Assembly (NCBI RefSeq): GCF_000739715.2
Contig: NZ_BBJC02000003.1
Location: forward strand, 87,338-151,337
Direction of reading: 5' to 3'
DNA length: 64,000 nucleotides
From: Falsirhodobacter sp. alg1
GTDB taxonomy: Bacteria > Pseudomonadota > Alphaproteobacteria > Rhodobacterales > Rhodobacteraceae
Made by a program: the position numbers and the translations under genes. The notes beneath the pieces are model-generated. The model saw only the letters and a list, made by a program, of their open reading frames with translations. It did not search any database and was not told the DNA's origin. Shown piece by piece: positions 57,670 to 64,000 of the stretch (the stretch's first letter is position 1; each line of letters begins with the position of its first letter).

Positions 57670-58606
57670 CCATGAACTCCGGTCGTTGACCTGTTGTGAT
57701 GTGGTCGGCCACCATCTGCGCGACGGCAGGGGCCAACAGAAAGCCGTGTCGGTACAGGCCGTTGGCATAAAGCGTATCGCCATGGCGGCGGATGCGGGGC
57801 AGGTTGTCGGCAAAGGCCGGGCGCGCATCCGCCCCCGTTTCGATGACCTCGGCCTCGGCCAGTGCCGGATGCAGGGCATAGGCCGCCGACAGCATTTCAA
57901 GCATGGCCCGCACGGTGACAGGGCCGCGATTGTCGCTCTCGATCATCGTGGCGCCCAGCATGTACAGCCCGTTGCCACGGGGGACGATGTACAGGGGGAT
58001 GCGCGAATGCAGCAGGCGCACGGGTCGGGTCAGATTCAGGTCCGGGCAGCGCAGAACCAGCATCTCCCCCCGTACGCCACGCAGATCCGTCAGCCGGTCC
58101 CGCGCGGCAAGGCCCCGCGCATCGATGATCCGGCCCGTTGCGGGCGCTCCGAATTCCACCTCCGACAGGCCTGCCGTCAGTCGTGCCAGGGCCGTGCGGG
58201 GGGACAGGTGCGCCTCGGTCGGGAAATACAGCCCTTGGGCGAACCTGCCTGCCAGATCGGGTTCCAACGCCGAGATCCCGTCGGCATCCAGCGTTTCGTA
58301 ATCGGTGGTGCGGCGGGCAAAGCGCGACAGTTCGCTGCGATCACGTGCCGGGCTGATGACCAGCGTTCCGGCATGGGTCACAGGCACGCCGCGTCCGGCC
58401 CACCATGCCGCCGCCAGACGGCCAAGACGCACCACGGGCTCCTCGGCCGAGGCACCCTCGCAAAAGGGGGCCAGCATTCCGCCCGCATACCATGAACACG
58501 CCTCCGGTCCGGCCGGGCGGCCTGCAATGCGGACGGGAACGCCACGTGCGTGTAATTCGCTGGCGATGGACAGTCCCATCACCCCTGCACCAAGCACGGT
58601 AATCAT
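57653..58606 (-). CDS. thiO: Glycine oxidase ThiO
   Basis: FAD enzyme oxidising glycine to dehydroglycine for thiazole formation, the oxygen-dependent alternative to ThiH. The 317-residue product has the FAD Rossmann motif ITVLGAGVMGLSIASELHARG, AGGMLAPFCEG and the C-terminal DNLPRIRRHGDTLYANGLYRHG with GFLLAP. The start at 58606 overlaps the thiD stop (ATGA). The presence of thiO rather than thiH indicates an aerobic lifestyle. Confidence 0.94.
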   Translation of the reverse strand: MITVLGAGVMGLSIASELHARGVPVRIAGRPAGPEACSWYAGGMLAPFCEGASAEEPVVRLGRLAAAWWAGRGVPVTHAGTLVISPARDRSELSRFARRTTDYETLDADGISALEPDLAGRFAQGLYFPTEAHLSPRTALARLTAGLSEVEFGAPATGRIIDARGLAARDRLTDLRGVRGEMLVLRCPDLNLTRPVRLLHSRIPLYIVPRGNGLYMLGATMIESDNRGPVTVRAMLEMLSAAYALHPALAEAEVIETGADARPAFADNLPRIRRHGDTLYANGLYRHGFLLAPAVAQMVADHITTGQRPEFMDEDHD

Positions 58607-59397
58607 TCCTGACTCCAGAGTTCGTGGAAATGGTGGACCGGCCCATGCCCCTGACCGATGGCCAACCGATCCGCCGCGCGGATCGCACCGTGCAGCCATT
58701 CGTGGGCGCGGGCCAATGCGGCCTCTACGGGCATGCCCCGTGCCAGACCCGCCGCAATTGCGGCCGACAGCGAACATCCCGTACCGTGCGTGTTGCGGGT
58801 GGCGATGCGCGGGGCGGTGTATCGCGTCACCTTATCCCCGATCAGCAGGTCCGTGCAGATATCCCCTGCCGCGTGTCCCCCCTTCATCAGCACGAAACGC
58901 GGGCCCAGGGCCCGAAGCGCGCGGCCCTGTTCAATCCGCTCAGCTTCGGTCAGGGCCGGGGTGGTGCCCAGAAGCCGGGCCGCTTCGGGCAGGTTCGGGG
59001 TCAGCAGATCGGCACGGGGCAGCAGCAATTCGATCAGCGCCGCAATTGCACCTTCGGGCAGCAGCGCATCACCGGATTTCGCGATCATCACCGGGTCCAG
59101 AACGACGGGGCAGTCGGGCAATGCATCGGCAACGGCAAGGATGGCCGCCTCATCGCCGACCATGCCGATCTTTATCGCATCGGGCGGTATGTCTGTCGCA
59201 ACCGCGCGGATCTGGGCCGCGATCATATCAGGGGCGACGGGGGCAACCGCCATGACGCCACGGGTGTTCTGTGCGGTAATGGCGGTGATCGCGCTGGTGC
59301 CATACACCCCGAGCGCGGAGAACGCCTTCAGGTCCGCCTGAATGCCCGCGCCGCCGCCACTGTCGGACCCTGCGATGGTCATGGCCGTAATCGTCAC
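58603..59397 (-). CDS. thiD: HMP / HMP-phosphate kinase
   Basis: Phosphorylates hydroxymethylpyrimidine twice to the diphosphate. The 264-residue product has MTIAGSDSGGGAGIQADLKAF at its N terminus, DPVMIAKSGDALL and the anion-hole NTHGTGCSLSAAIAAGLARG. The GTG start at 59397 follows GGAGG by 6 bases; an ATG at 59382 is an alternative. It is the first gene after the TPP riboswitch. No thiC lies in this operon, so HMP must come from salvage or from a thiC elsewhere. Confidence 0.95.
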   Translation of the reverse strand: MTITAMTIAGSDSGGGAGIQADLKAFSALGVYGTSAITAITAQNTRGVMAVAPVAPDMIAAQIRAVATDIPPDAIKIGMVGDEAAILAVADALPDCPVVLDPVMIAKSGDALLPEGAIAALIELLLPRADLLTPNLPEAARLLGTTPALTEAERIEQGRALRALGPRFVLMKGGHAAGDICTDLLIGDKVTRYTAPRIATRNTHGTGCSLSAAIAAGLARGMPVEAALARAHEWLHGAIRAADRLAIGQGHGPVHHFHELWSQE

Positions 59398-59492
59398 ATA
59401 CGCCTCCGGTTCTAGGGGGCATGACGTACGGGTGAACGGGATTCTGCCTTGGCCTATCGCGGATGGATTGCCCCGCGAACAGTTGTGGCACA
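59398..59492 (-). promoter_or_regulatory. Expression platform between TPP riboswitch and thiD
   Basis: Minus strand, 95 bases. TCGCGG and CCGCGA can form a local hairpin; alternatively the GGGGCA inside it can pair with TGCCCC close to the thiD ribosome site (GGAGG). The two pairings compete, which would suit translational control. There is no T tract, so a transcription terminator is not evident. Confidence 0.4.
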
Positions 59493-59581
59493 CTCGTTCC
59501 CTACGCCGGCATGACCCGGATCAGGTTCGATGGGTCAGTGCCAAGCACCTCTCAGCCCCGGTAACGGGACCCCCCAACGAG
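59493..59581 (-). promoter_or_regulatory. TPP riboswitch (THI element)
   Basis: Minus strand. P1 is closed by CTCGTT (59581-59576) with AACGAG (59498-59493). The conserved pieces are all present: GGGGCTGAGAGG, then CGAACCTGATCCGGGTCATGC and CGGCGTAGGGA. When thiamin diphosphate binds, expression of the downstream thiD-thiO-thiS-thiG-thiE-thiF-thiY-tenA-thiX operon should fall. Confidence 0.97.
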
Positions 59582-59832
59582 TTGTTGTCCATTACGCTAC
59601 GAGCGGGAGGGCAGACTTACAACCGGATTTTGCAGCAGGACGAATATTCCGAGTTTTTTGGATTATCTGTCCAAGTGTTCTGCGTGGGTGGCGCGAGGGA
59701 AATGGGGTTCCATAACGAATGCCTTGATTGGATTTCCGGTACTTTTTCCAATCCAGAAGGTGAAATATTTATCTTGCCCCGACCGTCTGGCAGTCCGAAA
59801 TAGCGGGCATGTTCATAGAAGGGTGACAGGCC
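59582..59832. other. Divergent gap: thi promoter and sulfur-operon promoter
   Basis: About 250 bases between the riboswitch and the rhodanese gene; both promoters must lie here. A weak pair on the minus strand (TTGTAA, 17 bases, TAGCGT) is the best thi candidate. On the plus strand, GATTGGA and TCCAATC (59726-59753) form an inverted repeat with a 14-base spacer before the rhodanese start. Neither is convincing. Confidence 0.35.
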
Positions 59833-60744
59833 ATGAAGACGATTGTTCTTGGCGCGCTGACGGCCATGGGGTTGGGCAGTCTGGTGAATGCGGGTCCGTT
59901 GATGACCCCGATGTCATTGGCCGAGGATAAGGCAGCGCCCCTTATTCTGGACATTCGCGGCGCGGCCTATGACAGCGGGCATATCGAAGGGGCCGTTTCG
60001 GCTCCTTATCCGCTGTTTCGTGGCCCTGCGGAAAACCCGGGTCAGTTGGTGCCCGAAGAGGAGTTGGAGCAGCGTCTGCGCGCCCTTGGCGTCACTCTGG
60101 ATCGGCCGGTTGTTGTCGTACACCAAGGCAGTGATGATACCGACTTTGGCGCCGCGGCCCGGGTATATTGGACGTTGAAATCATCAGGCGTCACCGATCT
60201 TGCAATCCTGAATGGCGGCATGGACGCCTGGCGTAATGCCGGCTTGCCCGTGGATGACGATCCGGTCGTTCCCGTGCCTTCGGATGTGGATATCATCTTT
60301 TCGGACCAGTGGCTGGCCTCCCGCGCGGATGTACAGGACATCGTGGCGGGCAGGCAGAACGCGGCTCTGGTCGATGCCCGTCCACCTGCCTATTACGAGG
60401 GAAGCATGGCGCATCCGGCTGCCGATCGGCCCGGCACCTTGCCCGGTGCGCAGAATTTGCCGCACAGTGAATTCTTTGGCGGCTCAGCGCAAATTGGGGA
60501 TACGACGCTGGCGCAATCTGTCGCAGCACGTTTGGGCTTGGGCGCCGAGGCAGAGGTCGTGTCCTTCTGCAATACCGGGCATTGGGCAGCCACCGAATGG
60601 TTTGCGCTGTCGGAACTGGCAGGGATGCCCAATGTAAAGCTCTATCCTGAATCCATCGTCGGATACTCTCAGTCAGGTGGAGAGATGGAAAATACGCCGA
60701 ACCTGTTCCAGAACCTGCTGCGTCAGGTGCGGGGGGCGAACTGA
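59833..60744 (+). CDS. Periplasmic thiosulfate sulfurtransferase (tandem rhodanese)
   Basis: Transfers sulfane sulfur from thiosulfate or a persulfide. The 303-residue product has a signal peptide (MKTIVLGALTAMGLGSLVNA) and two rhodanese domains (about residues 25-145 and 155-290); only the second carries the active-site Cys246, in SFCNTGHWAAT. GGTGA lies 8 bases before the ATG. It overlaps the importer gene by one base (TGATG), implying that the sulfur handled in the periplasm is passed to import. Confidence 0.9.
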   Translation: MKTIVLGALTAMGLGSLVNAGPLMTPMSLAEDKAAPLILDIRGAAYDSGHIEGAVSAPYPLFRGPAENPGQLVPEEELEQRLRALGVTLDRPVVVVHQGSDDTDFGAAARVYWTLKSSGVTDLAILNGGMDAWRNAGLPVDDDPVVPVPSDVDIIFSDQWLASRADVQDIVAGRQNAALVDARPPAYYEGSMAHPAADRPGTLPGAQNLPHSEFFGGSAQIGDTTLAQSVAARLGLGAEAEVVSFCNTGHWAATEWFALSELAGMPNVKLYPESIVGYSQSGGEMENTPNLFQNLLRQVRGAN

Positions 60745-61856
60745 TGGCTGCGGCACAAACCGGCGGTGCCTTGGGGCGGGGCGGCCTGATCGCCGCAGCT
60801 TTGGCAATCGTTGCGATCGTAGCCCTGTTTGTCGGCGCGCGCTACGGGCTGCTGCTGGCCATCGGGCTGGGGTTCGGCGTGGCGCTGGAGGGATTGCGCT
60901 TTGGCTTTGCCGGCCCGTGGCGTGCGATGATCCTGCGCCGTGATCCTGCGGGTATTCTGGCACAGCTTCTGGCTATCGGGTTGGTGGCTATCGTCGCCTT
61001 TCCCCTGCTGGCCACACATGGCGCAGAACTTTCGGGGGCAGCCGCGCCGATCGGCTGGGCCATGGCCGGCGGCGCGTTCGTGTTCGGCATGTGCATGCAG
61101 ATCGTTCTGGGGTGCGGGTCCGGCACCCTGGTCAATGCGGGCAGCGGCAATCCCGTCAGCCTGTTGGCATTGCCCTTCTTTGCAGTCGGCAGTTTTGCCG
61201 GGTCCTACAACCTTTTGTGGTGGACCGATCTGGGATCCCTTCCCATTCTGGTGCTGGAAGGCGGGCGAGGGCTGGCGATCACGGTCGTATTGCTGCTGGC
61301 CGTTGCGGCAGTCCTGATGCTGCTGGCCGCCCCCGGCACACGCATGCCGTCCGGTCGGCTGCTGGTTGCCGCAGTGGCGGTTGCAGCGCTTGCGCTGGCC
61401 AATCTGGTCGTGGGCGGCCAGCCTTGGGGGGTGGTATACGGATTGGGCCTATGGGCGGCCAAGGCTGCATCGACATTGGGCATGGATCTGTCTGCCTCGG
61501 GCTTCTGGGCGGCGCCGAACAACGCCGCGCGATTGGGGCAAAGCGTGCTGACGGATGTGACCTCATTGACCAATCTGGGGATTGTGGCAGGCGCGTTCGG
61601 GGTGGCCGCGTGGCGTGTGGGTGGACTGTCGCAACCCATCCCGAAGCTGCCGGCACGGGCGTGGGCCGCAACGGTCGTGGCCGGATTTCTGTTGGGGTAT
61701 TCCTCGCGCCTTGCATTCGGGTGCAATGTGGGCGCGTTCTTCTCCGGTATTTCCACCGGAAGCCTGCATGGATGGGTGTGGTTCGCGATGGCGTTTCCGG
61801 GCGCTGCGCTGGGCGTGTGGCTACGACCGATACTGGGACTGGAGGCGCGCCGATGA
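60744..61856 (+). CDS. YeeE/YedE-family (TsuA-like) sulfur-compound importer
   Basis: Membrane protein probably taking up thiosulfate or another sulfane-sulfur compound. The 370-residue product has about nine membrane helices and the YeeE signature cysteines Cys117 and Cys124 (GMCMQIVLGCGSGTLVNAG) and Cys327 (AFGCNVGAFFSGISTGSLHGW), comparable with the cysteine relay of TsuA. Its ATG overlaps the rhodanese stop, and its stop overlaps the 54-residue gene (ATGA). No TsuB (TusA-like) gene follows. Confidence 0.9.
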   Translation: MAAAQTGGALGRGGLIAAALAIVAIVALFVGARYGLLLAIGLGFGVALEGLRFGFAGPWRAMILRRDPAGILAQLLAIGLVAIVAFPLLATHGAELSGAAAPIGWAMAGGAFVFGMCMQIVLGCGSGTLVNAGSGNPVSLLALPFFAVGSFAGSYNLLWWTDLGSLPILVLEGGRGLAITVVLLLAVAAVLMLLAAPGTRMPSGRLLVAAVAVAALALANLVVGGQPWGVVYGLGLWAAKAASTLGMDLSASGFWAAPNNAARLGQSVLTDVTSLTNLGIVAGAFGVAAWRVGGLSQPIPKLPARAWAATVVAGFLLGYSSRLAFGCNVGAFFSGISTGSLHGWVWFAMAFPGAALGVWLRPILGLEARR

Positions 61857-62017
61857 CACGCCGTATGACAGCATTTCTTGCCGTTGCCGGATTGGCTGCA
61901 ATGGTGGCGCTGGATGTGGCAGGGGCCCCGCCGAACCCCTACCAGGCGCCGCCAATGCTGGCGCTTGGGTCAGGGGTTGCGGCAAGTGGCGGCTTTTGCG
62001 GCGCGTTGCCGAATTAG
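61853..62017 (+). CDS. 54-residue secreted peptide with a single cysteine
   Basis: I do not recognise this gene. It begins MTRRMTAFLAVAGLAAMVAL, a basic signal-like N terminus, with a likely cleavage site after VAGA; the mature peptide would be about 30 residues, rich in Gly, Ala and Pro, with one cysteine near the end ([10 protein letters not shown]). The ATG overlaps the importer stop (ATGA), and the TAG overlaps the stop of the convergent efflux gene. Coupling to the importer suggests a part in the same sulfur system; the function is unknown. Confidence 0.6.
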   Translation: MTRRMTAFLAVAGLAAMVALDVAGAPPNPYQAPPMLALGSGVAASGGFCGALPN

Positions 62018-63354
62018 GGGGCGGGGTAGGCCCCCGCACCAAGCGCGATTTGCAGCGTGGCATAATCCACAGCCATGTCACGGATCGAGTCGACCAGCGA
62101 CAGGCGCGCCGATGCCAGGGACCGGTCGGTATCCAGCAGATCCAGCAATGACAGGGCGCCCGCCTCGAAGTTCTGCTGCGACAGGTTCAGCGCACGTTCA
62201 TAGGAGGCTGCCGATCGGGCATACGCATCTACGGTCTGCTGATCGCGCCGCCATGTGCTGTTGGCCGATTGCACATCCTCGATCGCGTCAAGCACGGTGC
62301 TGCGCCATTCGATTTCGGCTTGCCGCGCCTCGGACGCCGTTTCGTCGCGGACTGCCCGCAATTGCGGCTGGTTCAGCAGCGCCAACGAGATGGATGGCCC
62401 GAAGCTCCACGCGTTGCTGCCCCCTTCGGTGACGGACCCTGAAAGGGTGACCGAAGGATAAAGATCGGCAGTGGCTGCGCCCAGATCGGCCACGGCCGAG
62501 GCGAAATCACGCTCGCTTTCGCGGACATCGGGACGGTTGCGGACCAGATCCGCAGGAACGCCCGTGGAAACGCCGCCCCGCGCACGGGGCTGTGGCGCGC
62601 CGCGCTGCATCTGGGTGACCAGCGGTTGTGCCGGTTCTGCCAGAAGGGTGGCGATGGCATAGACGTTGGTCAGGAAGGTGGTTTCCAGTTCCGGCAGGGA
62701 GGCGCGCGCACTGTCCAGCAATGCCTGCACCTGTGCTTCTTCCAACTCGGTTGCGGCACCTGATGCCCGCTGCGCCACGGTAATATCCAGCGTGCGCTGA
62801 CGGCTGGCGATGGTCTGGCGCGTCAGCTCGATGGCGTTCTGGGCATAGCGCGCATTGAGGTAGGCCCCGACGATCGAGGTCAGATAGGCCAGTCGGGTCA
62901 CGCCCTCGTTTGCCTGTGCCGCCCCCAGATCGGCCACAGCCGCCTCCCGTTCACGGCGGATGCCGCCGAACAGGTCGATCACGAAATCCGCATCCAATGT
63001 GGTGGAACTGTTGGTGCCTGCGCTGATGGTATCGCTGCCGCTGCGGGTGGAACTGCCGGTGATGTCTCCATCCACCGAGGCCGACAGACCGGTTTGCCGC
63101 AGGGCAGCCTTTGCCGCAGTAATCCGTTCATAGGAAGCGGCAATGTCGAGGTTCTGCTTCAGACCGCGCGATACCAGCGTGTTCAGCATGTCGTCGTTAT
63201 AGGCAGTCCACCATTTGCGCGAGGCAACCTCGCCAATGGCCGCAGCGCTGCTTTCGTTGAAGGTCGACGAGACCTTCATGTCAGGCATCGTATAGTTCGG
63301 GCCAACTGCACAACCGGCTACACCCAACATCAACACAAATGGATAAAATTTCAT
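62014..63354 (-). CDS. RND efflux outer-membrane lipoprotein (NodT/TolC family)
   Basis: Outer-membrane channel of a tripartite drug efflux system. The 446-residue product is a lipoprotein ([15 protein letters not shown] lipobox, Cys15) with two OEP repeats, about residues 45-245 and 265-440; [20 protein letters not shown] and [18 protein letters not shown] are typical. Its ATG overlaps the stop of the RND pump gene (ATGA). The membrane-fusion subunit would lie beyond the window. Confidence 0.94.
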   Translation of the reverse strand: MKFYPFVLMLGVAGCAVGPNYTMPDMKVSSTFNESSAAAIGEVASRKWWTAYNDDMLNTLVSRGLKQNLDIAASYERITAAKAALRQTGLSASVDGDITGSSTRSGSDTISAGTNSSTTLDADFVIDLFGGIRREREAAVADLGAAQANEGVTRLAYLTSIVGAYLNARYAQNAIELTRQTIASRQRTLDITVAQRASGAATELEEAQVQALLDSARASLPELETTFLTNVYAIATLLAEPAQPLVTQMQRGAPQPRARGGVSTGVPADLVRNRPDVRESERDFASAVADLGAATADLYPSVTLSGSVTEGGSNAWSFGPSISLALLNQPQLRAVRDETASEARQAEIEWRSTVLDAIEDVQSANSTWRRDQQTVDAYARSAASYERALNLSQQNFEAGALSLLDLLDTDRSLASARLSLVDSIRDMAVDYATLQIALGAGAYPAP

Positions 63355-64000
63355 GAGGTCGCTTTTTCCTTTGTGCGGAAGATTTTACGAATGATGACAA
63401 AAAAGGCCGGTACAAGAAAGATGCCGAGAAGCGTCGCCGTGGTCATCCCCCCGAGCACCCCGATCCCGATAGCATTCTGCGCCCCTGCACCGGCCCCCGT
63501 GGCGGTGGCCAATGGCACGACCCCGAGGATGAACGCGAAAGAGGTCATCAGGATGGGGCGAAGCCGCTGACGTGCAGCCTCCAATGTGGCCTCTACCAGA
63601 CCGCGCCCCTGTTTTTGCAGATCGACGGCGAATTCGACAATCAGGATGGCGTTCTTGGCGGCAAGGCCGATGGTGGTCAGAAGGCCGACCTTGAAGTAGA
63701 CGTCATTGGCCTGTCCCGCCAGCATGGCCGCCGAAAGGGCACCGATGATCCCGACCGGCACGGCCAGCATCACGGCAAACGGGATCGACCAGCTTTCATA
63801 AAGCGCGGCAAGGCAGAGGAATACCACCAGAACCGAGATCGCATAGAGATAGGGTGCCTGATCGCCTGACAGCCGTTCCTGATAGGACAGCCCCGTCCAG
63901 GCCGCACCGTAGCCACCCGGCATCTGCGCAACCAGCTCTTCCATGCGGGCCATCGCCTCACCCGACGAAACGCCCGGCGCCGGTGTGCCCGACAGCTCGA
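63351..64000 (-). CDS. RND multidrug efflux transporter (C-terminal part)
   Basis: Inner-membrane proton/drug antiporter of the HAE1 (AcrB/MexF) family. The leftward frame is open to the window edge, and only the last 215 or so residues are present. They align well with Acr[77 protein letters not shown] and [18 protein letters not shown]. The start and the proton-relay residues lie outside the window. It is upstream of, and coupled to, the outer-membrane lipoprotein gene. Confidence 0.95.
   Translation of the reverse strand, partial: ELSGTPAPGVSSGEAMARMEELVAQMPGGYGAAWTGLSYQERLSGDQAPYLYAISVLVVFLCLAALYESWSIPFAVMLAVPVGIIGALSAAMLAGQANDVYFKVGLLTTIGLAAKNAILIVEFAVDLQKQGRGLVEATLEAARQRLRPILMTSFAFILGVVPLATATGAGAGAQNAIGIGVLGGMTTATLLGIFLVPAFFVIIRKIFRTKEKATS

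Overview
The window is GC-rich, gene-dense, circular-chromosome-type DNA from an alphaproteobacterium, most likely a Rhodobacterales (Paracoccaceae) member. The strongest markers are the contiguous set dusB(nifR3)-ntrB-ntrC-ntrY-ntrX-trkA-trkH-hfq-hflX, an NtrC that lacks the sigma54-contacting GAFTGA loop, a fused IspDF, a soluble PhoR-type kinase and a sorbitol/mannitol (smo/mtlK-type) ABC operon. The genus cannot be fixed from the sequence. No insertion sequence, prophage, CRISPR array or replication origin was seen.

Layout. 1-3020: arginase (cut by the window edge), then cytochrome c maturation ccmF-ccmH. 3017-6744: ilvI-ilvN (acetolactate synthase) followed by nhaA, read leftward, with an attenuator-like leader before ilvI. 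6788-12137: a PAS protein, gmk plus a gamma-carbonic-anhydrase-like gene, a PhoR-like kinase, mazG and an M20 amidohydrolase. 12159-18912: a polyol uptake and oxidation operon (binding protein, two permeases, ATPase, mannitol dehydrogenase) with its SorC-type regulator. 19103: an M19 dipeptidase. 20254-32537: glycogen/alpha-glucan metabolism, glgP-glgB-glgA-glgX-pgm, with glk and an alpha-glucosidase; glgC is not in the cluster. 32534-35350: small conserved genes, then ispDF-pgpA-cinA. 35525-47174: the nitrogen two-component block, potassium uptake, hfq and hflX. 47179-49014: a secreted PPC-repeat protein and tRNA-Val(TAC). 49015-52848: a three-subunit FAD (GMC) polyol/sugar-acid dehydrogenase with a triheme cytochrome c. 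52908-59581: a nine-gene thiamin operon read leftward behind a TPP riboswitch (thiD-thiO-thiS-thiG-thiE-thiF-thiY-tenA-thiX). 59833-62017: periplasmic rhodanese, a TsuA-like sulfur importer and a 54-residue secreted peptide. 62014-64000: outer- and inner-membrane parts of an RND efflux pump (cut by the window edge).

Themes. (i) Carbon: polyols are taken up and oxidised in the cytoplasm by one cluster and oxidised at the periplasmic face by another, while glucose polymers are built and degraded by the glg set. (ii) Sulfur and thiamin: the thiamin operon and a sulfur-import operon sit back to back, and ThiF carries its own rhodanese domain. (iii) Several clusters lack one gene that related organisms usually have (glgC, smoS, thiZ, and the pst-phoB genes next to phoR).

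The least ordinary sequence-level observations are two coupled genes with no usable ATG/GTG/TTG start (hflX and thiX), a mutually exclusive terminator/antiterminator leader before ilvI, a 15-codon upstream reading frame overlapping the start of the SorC-type regulator, and a short glgB-glgA gap, where glgC would be expected, that contains a tRNA D-arm-like element.
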